Positions 41,856 through 51,147 of a stretch of 64,000 nt of DNA are shown here, one piece after another; the stretch's first letter is position 1; each line of letters opens with the position of its first letter. Both the position numbers and the translations under genes were made by a program. The stretch comes from Oscillospiraceae bacterium (lineage in GTDB: Bacteria; Bacillota; Clostridia; Oscillospirales; Oscillospiraceae): positions 1 to 64,000 of the forward strand of contig CAJTFN010000017.1 in the NCBI GenBank assembly GCA_910575815.1, given 5' to 3'. The notes under the pieces are model-generated. The model saw nothing but the letters and a program-made list of their open reading frames with translations, was not told the DNA's origin and made no database searches.

Positions 41856-42929
41856 CTAGTCTGAGGGAAGAATTTCTCCGCCGCCCAGCACCGTGTCTCC
41901 GTCATAAAGCACCGCCGCCTGGCCCGGGGCAGGAGATCGCTGGGGTTCGTCAAATACCACGCGCACCCGGCCTTTTCCGGCGGGATAGGCCGTGGCGGGC
42001 AGCTCCTTTTGGGTGCTCCTCAGCTTGACGCCGCAGGAAAACGGCCGCTCCTGAGCCGTCCCGGAAATCCAATGAAACGTTCCCGCTTCAATCCAGGCCC
42101 GGAGCAGCGCCTTTTTTCCGCCCAGGGTAACGGTGTTGTCTTCTGCGGAGACGCCGCAGACATAAAGACGCTCCGGCGCGGAGATTCCCAGGCCCCGCCG
42201 CTGACCGACGGTGTAGTGAATCACGCCCCGGTGGGTTCCTAGGACCCTCCCGGCGGTATCCACAAAATCTCCGGGGACGGCGGCTCTGCCGGAAATCCGC
42301 TCCACGGCGGCGGCATAGTCCCCATCCGGGGCAAAGCAGATATCCTGGCTATCCCGTTTTCCCGCATTGGCGAGTCCAGCTTTCCAGGCAATTTTGCGGA
42401 CTTTGGACTTTTGGAGCCCTCCCAGAGGGAACAGGGTATGGGCAAGCTGGTCCTGGGTCATGCCGTAGAGAAAATAACTCTGGTCCTTTGACTGATCCAG
42501 CGCTTTTTTCAGGACATACTGCCCGTCCCGTTTTTCGATCCTGGCGTAGTGGCCGGTGGCGAGATAATCACAGCCAAGCACTTTAGCCCGCTCCAGGAGC
42601 CGCCCGAATTTCAGGTACCGGTTGCAGTCAACGCAGGGATTGGGCGTTAGACCGCCTTCGTAACCGGCGGCGAACTTCTCCATCACCGCCGCCCGGAATG
42701 CGTCCTTGAAGTTGAACACATAGTAGGGTATCCCCAGCCGGAAGGCCGCCGCCCGGGCATCCTCCACGTCCTCCAGGGAGCAGCAGGTCCGGCGGCTGAG
42801 CCCCGCGTCTTCGCTGTCAAAGAGCTTCATGGTACAGCCCGCGCAGTCATAGCCCTGCCGTTTCAGCAAAAGAGCGGCGGCGGAGGAATCCACGCCGCCG
42901 CTCATGGCCACCAAAACCTTACCGCCCAC
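41856..42929 (-). CDS. mnmA: tRNA-specific 2-thiouridylase MnmA
   Basis: 357-residue enzyme that thiolates U34 of Lys, Glu and Gln tRNAs using sulfur passed from IscS. ATP PP-loop VAMSGGVDSSAAALLL, first catalytic Cys in NPCVDCNRYLKFG and second in DICFAPDGDY are all present. The C-terminal beta-barrel (VVFDEPQRSPAPGQAAVLYDGD) is complete. The start is uncertain: GTG 42929 (MGGKVLVAMSGG) is given. It overlaps the end of iscU. Clustering with iscS and iscU is normal. Confidence 0.92.
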   Translation of the reverse strand: MGGKVLVAMSGGVDSSAAALLLKRQGYDCAGCTMKLFDSEDAGLSRRTCCSLEDVEDARAAAFRLGIPYYVFNFKDAFRAAVMEKFAAGYEGGLTPNPCVDCNRYLKFGRLLERAKVLGCDYLATGHYARIEKRDGQYVLKKALDQSKDQSYFLYGMTQDQLAHTLFPLGGLQKSKVRKIAWKAGLANAGKRDSQDICFAPDGDYAAAVERISGRAAVPGDFVDTAGRVLGTHRGVIHYTVGQRRGLGISAPERLYVCGVSAEDNTVTLGGKKALLRAWIEAGTFHWISGTAQERPFSCGVKLRSTQKELPATAYPAGKGRVRVVFDEPQRSPAPGQAAVLYDGDTVLGGGEILPSD

Positions 42930-43350
42930 AGCCTTCACAGTGGGCGCAGTCCGGAAACTGGGCCGGGTCATAGGCCACGCCTTGCCGGTCGTAGTAGTCC
43001 TTCAGCGCCGCCTTGATGGCCTCCTCCGCCAGGACGGAGCAGTGGAGCTTGTGGGCCGGGAGGCCGTCCAGGGCCTCGGACACCGCCTTGTTGGTCAGGG
43101 CCATGGCCTCGGACACCGGCTTGCCCTTGATAAGCTCCGTGGCCATGGAGCTGGAGGCGATGGCGCTTCCGCAGCCGAAGGTCTCGAACTTCACGTCCTC
43201 GATGACGCCGTCCCGGATTTTCAGGTAGATTTTCATGATGTCGCCGCATTTGGCGTTGCCCACTTCTCCCACGCCGTCGGCGTTTTCGATGGTCCCCACG
43301 TTCCGGGGGTTGCGGAAATGGTCCATTACTTTCTCGCTGTATAATGCCAT
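42919..43350 (-). CDS. iscU: Fe-S cluster scaffold IscU/NifU N-domain type
   Basis: 143 residues. The three scaffold Cys lie in GNAKCGD, TFGCGSAIASSS and LHCSVLAEEAI. The C-terminal tail ends PDCAHCEGCGR, a Cys-rich extension common in Clostridia homologues. ATG 43350 follows TGAGGAGG. It receives sulfur from the IscS encoded 14 bases upstream. Confidence 0.93.
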   Translation of the reverse strand: MALYSEKVMDHFRNPRNVGTIENADGVGEVGNAKCGDIMKIYLKIRDGVIEDVKFETFGCGSAIASSSMATELIKGKPVSEAMALTNKAVSEALDGLPAHKLHCSVLAEEAIKAALKDYYDRQGVAYDPAQFPDCAHCEGCGR

Positions 43351-43364
43351 GATTTCAATCCTCC

Positions 43365-44552
43365 TCAGATGATATGGGTTGCCTTGCCGTTCTCCAGGTC
43401 CCGCCACACCGGGGACATGCTCCGCAGATACGAAACCGCGTCCTGGACGGCTTCGATTAGATACTCCACTTCTTCCTCCGTCGTCTCTTCGCCGATGGTC
43501 AGCCGCAAAGAGCCGTGGGCGATCTCGTGGGGCCGCCCGATGGCCAGTAGCACGTGGCTGGGGTCCAGGGACCCGGAGGTACAGGCGGACCCGGAGGAGG
43601 CGCAGATGCCCTTGTCGTCCAGCAGAAGCAGCAGGGATTCGCCCTCAATGCCCTCAAAGCAAAAATTCACGTTCCCTGGGAGCCGCTTTGCCGGGTCGCC
43701 GTTCAGGACGCTGTGGGGAATCTCCGCAAGGCCCGCGATGAGCCTGTCCCGCAGGGCGGAGATACGGACGGCGTTCTCCGTCAGATGGGCGCAGGACTCC
43801 TCCAGCGCCGCCGCCATGCCCACGATGGCGGGGAGGTTTTCCGTCCCGGCCCGCCGGCCCCGCTCCTGGGCCCCGCCCTCAATGAGGTTCGTCAGGGCCA
43901 CGCCCCGGCGGGCGTACAGGGCGCCGATGCCCTTGGGCCCGTGGAACTTGTGGGCGGAGAGGGAGAGAAGGTCAATGTTCTGCGGCCCCACGTCGATGGG
44001 CAGGTGCCCCGCCGCCTGGACCGCGTCGGTGTGGAACAGCACCCCCGCCTCCCGGCAGACTGCGCCGATCTCCGAGACGGGCTGGACGGTGCCGATCTCG
44101 TTGTTGGCGTACATGACGCTTACCAGGCAGGTGTCGGGCCGGATGGCCGCCCGGACCTGCTCCGGCGTCACCAGGCCGTTTTCGTAGACGTCCAGCAGGG
44201 TGACGGCAAAGCCTTCGCCCTCCAGCCTTTTCAGGGTGTGGAGCACTGCGTGGTGCTCGAAGGCGGTGGAGACGATGTGGCGCTTGCCCTTCCGGGCCCC
44301 CAGGGCGGCGGCGGAACGAATGGCCTGGTTGTCCGCCTCGCTGCCGCCGGAGGTGAAGGTGAGCTCCCTTGCCTCGCAGCCAAGACAGGCGGCGATTCGC
44401 CCCCGGGCGTCCTCCAGGGCCTCCCTGGCCCTCTGGCCGAAGGTGTAGAGGCTGGAGGGGTTGCCGTAGATCTCGTCCATATAGGGCAGCATAGCGTCCA
44501 CAGCGGTCCGGCTCATCTTCGTTGTGGCCGCGTTATCGGCATAGATTTTCAT
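43365..44552 (-). CDS. iscS: Cysteine desulfurase IscS/NifS
   Basis: PLP enzyme of 395 residues that releases sulfur from cysteine as a persulfide. [25 protein letters not shown]-Lys in [12 protein letters not shown] (about 203) and the mobile-loop catalytic Cys in [11 protein letters not shown] (about 325) are present. ATG 44552 follows ACGGAGG. First gene of an apparent operon iscS-iscU-mnmA-C39-symporter-hydrolase. Two tandem ATTACC/GGTAAT palindromes overlie the promoter. Confidence 0.94.
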   Translation of the reverse strand: MKIYADNAATTKMSRTAVDAMLPYMDEIYGNPSSLYTFGQRAREALEDARGRIAACLGCEARELTFTSGGSEADNQAIRSAAALGARKGKRHIVSTAFEHHAVLHTLKRLEGEGFAVTLLDVYENGLVTPEQVRAAIRPDTCLVSVMYANNEIGTVQPVSEIGAVCREAGVLFHTDAVQAAGHLPIDVGPQNIDLLSLSAHKFHGPKGIGALYARRGVALTNLIEGGAQERGRRAGTENLPAIVGMAAALEESCAHLTENAVRISALRDRLIAGLAEIPHSVLNGDPAKRLPGNVNFCFEGIEGESLLLLLDDKGICASSGSACTSGSLDPSHVLLAIGRPHEIAHGSLRLTIGEETTEEEVEYLIEAVQDAVSYLRSMSPVWRDLENGKATHII

Positions 44553-44570
44553 AGGGAATCCTCCGTTTTG

Positions 44571-44634
44571 ATTACCTAGTATCTTTATTGGTAATTGGAT
44601 TATAGCATAATTACCCAGCTTGTCAATAGGTAAT
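44571..44634 (-). promoter_or_regulatory. iscS promoter with two tandem 25-bp operators
   Basis: ATTACC-N13-GGTAAT occurs twice (44571-44595 and 44610-44634), offset by 39 bp. The minus-strand promoter TTGACA (44626-44621), 16-bp spacer, TATAAT (44604-44599) lies between and within them. The long dyads resemble Rrf2/IscR-type operators and would block RNA polymerase. The same dyad is not seen at the cysK/Rrf2 intergenic region. Confidence 0.75.
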
Positions 44635-44718
44635 TTGAGTTTTTGAACACTGCCGGAAAAGATACCGGTATTTTCAATATTATTCCGTTAGAACGTGCGC
44701 CCGCCGGTGCGCTGAAAA

Positions 44719-44755
44719 CGGCGGTCTTGAAATCTGTTGTTTTTCAAAACCGCCG
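44719..44755. terminator. Hairpin between iscS region and kinase remnant
   Basis: CGGCGGT-c-TTGAAA (44719-44732) pairs with TTTCAA-a-ACCGCCG (44742-44755), 13 pairs with one mismatch. It is a likely terminator for the kinase remnant transcript. Confidence 0.5.
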
Positions 44756-44832
44756 CTTGGTGCTTGTTTTTGGGTGGCGCGCCATTAACACCGCTGATCG
44801 GACATAAGCTGGGTATCCTGGTGCCCGGCATA

Positions 44833-45414
44833 TTACAGCAAACCGTTGATCTCCTCCCTGGACGGCATGACTCGCAGGGCTCCCTTCCGGGTCGTAACGA
44901 GCGCCGCAGCGGCGTTGGCAAAGGAGAGCATCTCGCGCAGCTCCTCTTCCCTCAGCCCGGACAGCCCGTGATCGAGAATGTAGTTCAGAACGCAGGCGCA
45001 GAAGGTATCCCCGGCACCGGTGGTCTCGATCGTGTTTTTCAATTTCCGCGCGGGGACAAACACCCGGAGCCCTTCATAATAGGAATAGCTACCCTCCGCG
45101 CCGGCGATGACATTCAGCAGACGAATGTTGGGAAACGCCTGCCGCAGGACCGCCGCGCCCCGGTCAAAATCCGTTGTCCCGGTCATAAATTCCAGCTCAT
45201 TATCGGCAATCTTCAGGATATCGCACTTGGACAGGCCGCATTCGATCTGGCCCCGTGCGTTGTCCATAGTATCCCACAGTGGAGACCGGAGATTGGGGTC
45301 AAAGGAAATGATTGCTCCATTCTTTTTCGCACAGTCGACTGCCTGATAGGTTGCCCGGCGCACCCCCTCATGGGTCATAGACAGGGTAAGCCTTTTTAAG
45401 CTCCCAAGAAGCAA
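44833..45414 (-). pseudogene. PfkB-family sugar kinase, N-terminally truncated
   Basis: C-terminal 193 residues of a fructokinase-like enzyme: ISFDPNLRSPLWD, the ILKIADNELEFMTG segment, and the PfkB signature TTGAGDTFCACVLNYIL with the catalytic Asp. About 120 N-terminal residues, including the sugar site, are missing. Similarity starts at GSLKRLTLSMTHEG, and the DNA upstream at about 45415 belongs to the unrelated DUF4143 gene region. The break marks an insertion or rearrangement junction. Confidence 0.8.
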
Positions 45415-45523
45415 AATTCAATCTTTTTGAATATGCAGAGGAAGTTTAACGTATAATTAAAACTATTGACATCGTTAAATCCCATGTGTTATGCTCGTAG
45501 CAATAGAAAGAGGGGTGAGAAAC

Positions 45524-46722
45524 ATGTTGATTCCAAGAACGGAATATTTGAATTTTTTGATTGACTGGAAGGAACAGCAGATCATTAAGGTGATAACCGG
45601 CATCCGGCGGTGCGGGAAATCCACTTTATTTGAGCTGTTCCAAGAACATTTGCTGTCTTGCGGCGTGGCCCCGGAGCAGATCATTGCCATCAACTTTGAG
45701 GATGTGGATAATGAGCCGCTGTGCGGCTATAAAGAGCTGTATGAACACGTCAAAAGCCGGATGCTTCCTGGAAAGATGAATTACATCTTCCTAGACGAGA
45801 TCCAACACGTCGCACACTACGAAAAAGCGGTGGACAGCTTGTTTCTCCAAAAGAACGCCGACGTCTATATCACCGGCTCCAACGCTTACTTTATGTCCGG
45901 GGAGTTGGCGACCTTACTCTCCGGCCGCTATGTGGAGCTGAAAATGCTCCCGCTTTCCTTTGCGGAGTATGTCAGCGCTTTCCCAGATACCATGAATCGG
46001 GAGGAACTGTACCGGAGGTATGTCTATAACAGTTCTTTCCCCTATACCGTCGAACTGAAGTCCAGAAAGCAGGTCCACACCTATCTGGACGGCCTCTACA
46101 ATACGGTTGTCCTCAATGACATTGTGGAGCGTAGGCGCGTTCAGAACCCGGCCATGCTGAAAAGCGTCATCCGGTTCCTATTTGACAATATTGGAAACAC
46201 CTGCTCGGCTAAGAGAATCGCGGATGCCATGACCAGCGCCGGACGGAAAATTGCCAGCCGTACTGTGGAAAACTACCTGGAGGGCATCACGGATAGTCTG
46301 CTGATGTATAGGTAAGCCGGTTCGATATCAAGGGCAAGGAATACCTGCGGCTTCTGGATAAGTATTATCTGGCGGATATCGGGCTGCGCTACTACCTGCT
46401 GGGCACCCGAAATGTAGATCAGGGTCATATCCTTGAAAACGTGGTCTTTCTTGAACTGCTGCGCCGGGGCTATCAGGTATATATCGGCAAGGCCGGGTCC
46501 GCTGAGGTGGACTTTGTGGCGCAGGACTGTGACGGTAACACCGAATACTACCAGGCGGCCTTGACGGTGCGGGAGAAAGCGACACTGGCGCGAGAGCTGG
46601 CGCCGCTAGATTCCATCCCGGACCACAATCCCAAGTATCTGCTGGTGATGGACAATGACCCTCCGGTTTCCCACAATGGAATCCGGCAGAAATACGTGCT
46701 GGACTGGCTGATAGAAAAATGA
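45524..46722 (+). pseudogene. AAA+ ATPase with DUF4143, frameshifted
   Basis: The first part (45524-46315) has the P-loop IRRCGKSTLFELF, Walker B MNYIFLDEIQHV and the sensor ITGSNAYFMSGELATLLSGRY. The second part, in another frame from about 46318 to 46722, continues with RFDIKGKEYLRLLDKYYLAD and the nuclease-like FLELLRRGYQVYIGKAG ... EVDFVAQD. The frame changes at about 46313, where YRxSRFDIKG would be expected. Loss of a single G explains it. These ATPases are common accessory genes of unclear function. Start ATG 45524 follows AGAGGGG. Confidence 0.85.
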
Positions 46723-46756
46723 GGAGGGCAATAAAACTGGGGAAAACCGATCTTAT

Positions 46757-47421
46757 TCAGCGGTTCAAATCGCCTTTGCCGGTGGTGATGCCCTTGAGCT
46801 CCATCTGTCGGACGGCCACGCCCTCATGGACAGTAGGCAGCAGATCAAGCCCCTGCCGCTCAAAGGTTTGATAGGACATTCCCAGCTCCCTGGCCGCGCT
46901 TTTGGAGGAAATGCCGTCCTCCTGCCACAGCCGGGAAAATTCCGGAAAGTCTTCCGGAAGCTCGATCCGTTCCCGTCCGAACTGGACGCCCCGCTCCTTC
47001 GCCGCGGCAATGCCCTCCGCCTGCCGCTGGCGGATGCTCTCCCGCTCGGTCTGGGCCACGTAGCTGAGAAGCTGGAGCACAATGTCGGCGATCAGGGTTC
47101 CGGTGAGGTCCCGCCCCTGCCGGGTATCCAGCAAGGGCATGTCCCGCACCACAATGGCGGCTTCCCGCCCCTTGGTGATAGCGGCCCATTGTTCCAAAAT
47201 CTCTGTGTAATTCCGGCCCAGGCGGTCGATGCTCTTGACGGCCCAGGGCATAAGCCGCCCACCAGCGCATGGTATCGCGGCCTGTTAAAATCACGCCCGG
47301 ACAGCTTCTCAATGACGATATTTTCCTCATCTATGCCAAATTCCCGCATTGCCGCCAGCTGGCGGGCCTCGTTTTGGACCTGGGTGGATACGCGGACGTA
47401 GCCGTAGGTTTTGCAGTTCAT
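46757..47421 (-). pseudogene. Small serine resolvase, frameshifted
   Basis: Tn3-type resolvase/invertase. The N-terminal part starts MNCKTYGYVRVSTQVQNEARQL with the catalytic Ser. After RYHALVGG the frame shifts by one (about 47250) and continues VKSIDRLGRNYTEILEQW, QTERESIRQRQAEGI and a C-terminal helix-turn-helix (SSKSAARELGMSYQTF). Without repair the product lacks the active-site helix and DNA-binding domain. It may have been a resolvase for multimer resolution of the element. Confidence 0.85.
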
Positions 47422-47519
47422 GTGCCGGCCCCCTTTTTGTAAAACATGGAAAGCGCTCTTTCATAATTATAACAAAAAACAGATGAATAAAACATCCGGG
47501 GCAGCCTGGGCAGCGTCCC

Positions 47520-48610
47520 TTATACTATCATGGGCAGACAGGGCGCCGCGCTGCGGGCTCGTATTGAGTCCGTCGAATCCTCCGCCAGATCGCGGCTGAC
47601 CAGGGAAGCGTAATACTGCCCTATGGTGACCGGGGCATTGTAGAGGGCGGCGAGAGTGTACGCTTTGATGTTCCCAACTTCAGAAAGCGGGAACGGACCA
47701 CTGCCGTCGGGAAATCCTGCCCGCAAATGCGGACGTTTTCTCCTGTGGAGCAGCAAGCCTCCACCATTAGTTCCACATAACCGTTAAAAATGTCGCTGTC
47801 GCAGGGATGATCCCAGACCAGTCCCTCATAGTCAATGTTTTCCCGGATTTCTTCCCGGACCCATCGCATCTCATCCATCAGATTCCTGCCCTTGGGGTCC
47901 CCGCCGCAAACCAGCGAAGCGTTTGCGGTGGGGAGAGCCGGAGCAGCGCAGCGAGTGAGCTTTGCCGCTTGCGGCGAAGCGAGGGACGCGGAGCTTGCGA
48001 CGGCGAGGGGCTGGGGGAGGATATGATTGGTTTCAATCAGCTCCGTTTCTTTCTCCTCAGTCTCATTAGGCGCCTGATCCGGGCAGTCCAGACTGCCTCC
48101 TGCGGGCACTCTGGACTGCCCGGTTTGGGCACTACAGACGGCCTCCTCCGGCACGGAAAAAAGAGCCTGATTGGAGGCTTCCTCCCGCTGGACAGCGGAG
48201 ACCTTTTCTTCGCTCCGAGCCGGTTCCGAAGCCTCATTGGTTTCGTTTTGCGGAGCGGCATCATTCTTGCAGCTGGAAAAATTCTTAACATAGATCATGG
48301 CGGGCTTCCCCAGGCCCTGGCGCTTGCGCTCGATGAGCCCGAAGCGCTCCAGCTCCCGCATGAAGGCGGTGGCCCGGTTGTGCCCGCAACGGAGGAACTT
48401 CTGCACATCCTTCTGGACGAAATAGATGAATACCCGGCCCAGGCTGTCCAGCCAGCCGTTTTTGACGGACAGCCCCACCCGGTCCAGCATTAGGCTGTAG
48501 AGCGTCGCCGCTTCCAAGGAGAGGTCGCCGTCAAAAAGGGCCTTGGGCATGCGGTAAAACCGGGACGGGCCCGCCTCGTTTCCGTAAAAGTAATCCAGAT
48601 TGAACTGCAT
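47520..48610 (-). pseudogene. repA: RepA_N-type replication initiator, 3' end damaged
   Basis: Replication initiator of the Firmicutes RepA_N family. ATG 48610 (MQFNLDYFYGNEAGPSRFYRMPK) follows GGAGG. The N-terminal winged-helix region (FVQKDVQKFLRCGHNRATAFMRELERFGLI) is intact. After FLKL (about 47680) the frame breaks. The expected end VGNIKAYTLAALYNAPVTIG is found one frame over, and about 20 residues usual between them are missing. The middle carries a GC-rich insert (47894-48010) with a hairpin element. The initiator is probably non-functional, or works truncated. Confidence 0.78.
47894..47937 (+). repeat. Small hairpin element, copy 1 (in repA, antisense)
   Basis: Reads GGGGTCCCCG ... 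GTGGGGAGAG on the plus strand. Stem 47898-47911 with 47921-47934 (14 bp including one G-T wobble), loop 9 bases. Shares ends and wobble with copies at 53828 and 54581. Confidence 0.75.
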
Positions 48611-48666
48611 AACATTAACCTCCAAAATGTAAAAAGGCCCCGGCGACTTTGGTCGCCGGGGCTGTG

Positions 48667-51090
48667 TCAGGTTGAATAGAATTTAGGTCTTGCAATCGTA
48701 GTAAAGCCACTTTTCCCGGTCACCACCACATTGTTTGCTCCGCTGGCACAGTGGATGACCTGGACATTGCCCGCAGAGTCAAAGCCGCAGACGATGCCCA
48801 CATGGGTATCCTCCGGGTAGAAGACCAGATCGCCGGGGACAGCCTCCGTCCATGAGATGGGATCGCAGTAGGTATGCTGCATATGCGCCCCGCCTCCGTG
48901 GCCTATGACGTAGGTCCCGCCAGAAATGTTATAAAATACCCAATCGACGAATCCAGAGCAGTCCAGCCCATAGGGCCGTACAGTTCCGGTGCTGGGGCTG
49001 CCAGCGGCCCAGACCTCCTTGGGGGTTCCCCAACGGGAGTCCCAGCCAAGGACAAGGCTTTTGCCTCCCCAGAAATAATTCACTTTCCCAAGAAGCTGAT
49101 AGGCTGTCAAAATGACCTGCCGCCGTTCCTCGCTGAGATCGTCGGGCAGACTGTCCAGAATTTCCTGTACTTGTTCCACGGAGAGCGTGAGGTCTTGGGT
49201 GCTGCCAATCAGGGTTTGGAACAGCTCTTGGTATTCCGGCTTCAGCAGTTCCTCCAACAGCTCTTTCCACTCATCGGTGAAGCCGTACTCCACCGCCATC
49301 TCCTGGGGCGTTTTCACGACGGCGGTGATATGGAGAACAATTTCCGTTTCGTCTTCCCCTTTCGGCACGGTCTCCGTAAAGCTGGAAATCTGATTCATGT
49401 CCCAGAAGACTTCCCGCAGGAGAGCGAGATTTTCCGCCGTCAGCCCATCCAGGCCGTTGGGGGAACTGCCATCCGCCGAGGCCCGCACAGCGTAGACCGC
49501 CAAAACATTGCACCAGTTATCCAGGACTGCGGCCACGGCGTCGTTGTCCAGGTCGAGGATGTCGTGGGGCGTTTCCTCCTTGATCTGCTCAATCCGGGCA
49601 GTAAATTCCCCGTTGATCTGGGCCACCGCCTGGGGGATGCCGCTGCCATTCCCCTCCGCATTGGAGAAGAACAGTCCGAAGGGCGAGGCAATCAGGAGAC
49701 CCACCATGCAGAGGACCAGCACCACCGCCACCACGGCCCAGCCCCCAGCGGCGAGGGCGGCGATCAGCTCCTGGGCCGCCGCAATGGCCGCTTTGATGGC
49801 CGCAAGGCTGGCTTTCGCCGCCTCCTTGGCGGTGGCCGCTCCGGCCTTTGCCGTGGCGCGAGCGGCCTTCACGGCCCGCTGGGGGGCCTTGGCCGCGGCC
49901 TGGGCAGACTTCCGTGCCGCCTTGGCGGAATGATCCGCCGCCTTCACCGCCTGCCGGGAGTTTTTGATCCCGGCCCTGGACGCCTTAACGGCTTCTTTCT
50001 CTTTGGAAGCTACCCCTTTCGCCGCCCTCGTGACGGGCTTCTCCGCCCTGGGAGTGGCAAAGCTGGAAATATCCCGGCCTTGGAGCGGCGGAGCGGACGC
50101 TTGAATGTCAGGCGGCGACGGTTGAAGGGAGCCCCCTGTGGTATTGCCATGGAAAGTGCCCCTTTTGCCGCTGGCCTGGGGCTCGGAAGCGGCTTTCATC
50201 TTGGCCCGCCGAGCCTTTGTCCGCCGCACCGCCTCCTTACGTCCCTGCTCCCGAACAAACCTCCGTCCGCCTTGGATATGATCCTGTGCGGACGGTTCGG
50301 CAGGGACGGTTGTCTGCTGATGAAGATAGGCGCCCTTTGTTTTAATATCCGGGTCCCGCTGGCCAACGCTGCTTCCCCCGCCTGCACGCTCCGGCGAAAA
50401 AGGCATTTGCGCTCCCCTTGTCTGTGAAGCGGGAGCCTCCTGGCACAGGCTGGGCCTGGGAGACTCCCTGTGCCGGAAAATTTGGCGGATCTCCAGGATT
50501 TTGGAGCGAGGGACGCTTTGGGCGGCAGGGGATTCCACAGGCGTCAAAGCTGTATCCCTATGTATGAAAGCACCCTGCCGGGCATATTCCCGTGTTTTGA
50601 TTTGCGGCGGTTCTGTACGCGCATGGGTTATTTGTTCAGAAAAAGGATGGGAAGGAGGCTGGCGTCCGTCAGAGGGCCTCAGCGGGCCATCTGCTCTCCG
50701 CACAGCCGCCTCCTTGGTCTTGATCCGCACACGATCCGTCTCACGTTCCGGCTTGGGCAGGTCCGCCGGAGCGGGCGTATCCGGCGGTCGTTCAGTCTCT
50801 GGAAAATCGGTGTCAGGAACAGGCTCTGCTGCCTGGCCTCTGCTGAACCTCATCTTTTTCAGCAGCTTTTCTACGCTACGTTCTGCCCGGCGACTCCCGT
50901 CCCAGGCGGCGTCCTCGATCTGGTCGCCGCCATAATCATCCCTCTGGCCTCGCTGGCTGGCCTCTCGGAACTGGCCACGGAGGCGCTCCGTCCCATCGTC
51001 CAGCCCACGGCGCAAAAGCTGCTTGGGGGCGGATACCGTCCGCTCCTTCAGACCTTTTTTTCCTGGCTTCTTCTCTTTGATTTTATCGAT
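48667..51090 (-). CDS. Conjugation cell-wall hydrolase (NlpC/P60), transmembrane
   Basis: Large transfer protein of the Clostridia 'CD1108-like' type, 807 residues. About 400 N-terminal residues are charged and low-complexity, with Ala/Lys-rich repeats (AKAARKSAQAAAKAPQRAVK). One span follows (WAVVAVVLVLCMVGLLIASPF, about 445-465). The C-terminal NlpC/P60 peptidase has YGLDCSGFVDWVF (Cys) and DTHVGIVCGF (His). It opens peptidoglycan for the mating channel. The coding frame extends upstream of TTG 51015 to an ATC at 51090 (IDKIKEKKPGKKG). That ATC stands 9 bases after GGGAGG, where an ATG is expected. Start is therefore unusual or mutated. Confidence 0.82.
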   Translation of the reverse strand: MDKIKEKKPGKKGLKERTVSAPKQLLRRGLDDGTERLRGQFREASQRGQRDDYGGDQIEDAAWDGSRRAERSVEKLLKKMRFSRGQAAEPVPDTDFPETERPPDTPAPADLPKPERETDRVRIKTKEAAVRRADGPLRPSDGRQPPSHPFSEQITHARTEPPQIKTREYARQGAFIHRDTALTPVESPAAQSVPRSKILEIRQIFRHRESPRPSLCQEAPASQTRGAQMPFSPERAGGGSSVGQRDPDIKTKGAYLHQQTTVPAEPSAQDHIQGGRRFVREQGRKEAVRRTKARRAKMKAASEPQASGKRGTFHGNTTGGSLQPSPPDIQASAPPLQGRDISSFATPRAEKPVTRAAKGVASKEKEAVKASRAGIKNSRQAVKAADHSAKAARKSAQAAAKAPQRAVKAARATAKAGAATAKEAAKASLAAIKAAIAAAQELIAALAAGGWAVVAVVLVLCMVGLLIASPFGLFFSNAEGNGSGIPQAVAQINGEFTARIEQIKEETPHDILDLDNDAVAAVLDNWCNVLAVYAVRASADGSSPNGLDGLTAENLALLREVFWDMNQISSFTETVPKGEDETEIVLHITAVVKTPQEMAVEYGFTDEWKELLEELLKPEYQELFQTLIGSTQDLTLSVEQVQEILDSLPDDLSEERRQVILTAYQLLGKVNYFWGGKSLVLGWDSRWGTPKEVWAAGSPSTGTVRPYGLDCSGFVDWVFYNISGGTYVIGHGGGAHMQHTYCDPISWTEAVPGDLVFYPEDTHVGIVCGFDSAGNVQVIHCASGANNVVVTGKSGFTTIARPKFYST

Positions 51091-51147
51091 TTACTCTCAC
51101 CTCCCAAACGAGAAAAAGGACCGCGTCTGCGGCCCTTCTCTGCAAAA

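Noticed and set aside
42930-42971. Longer start for MnmA
   Set aside because: It would add residues encoded by the end of iscU. The family starts close to the PP-loop.
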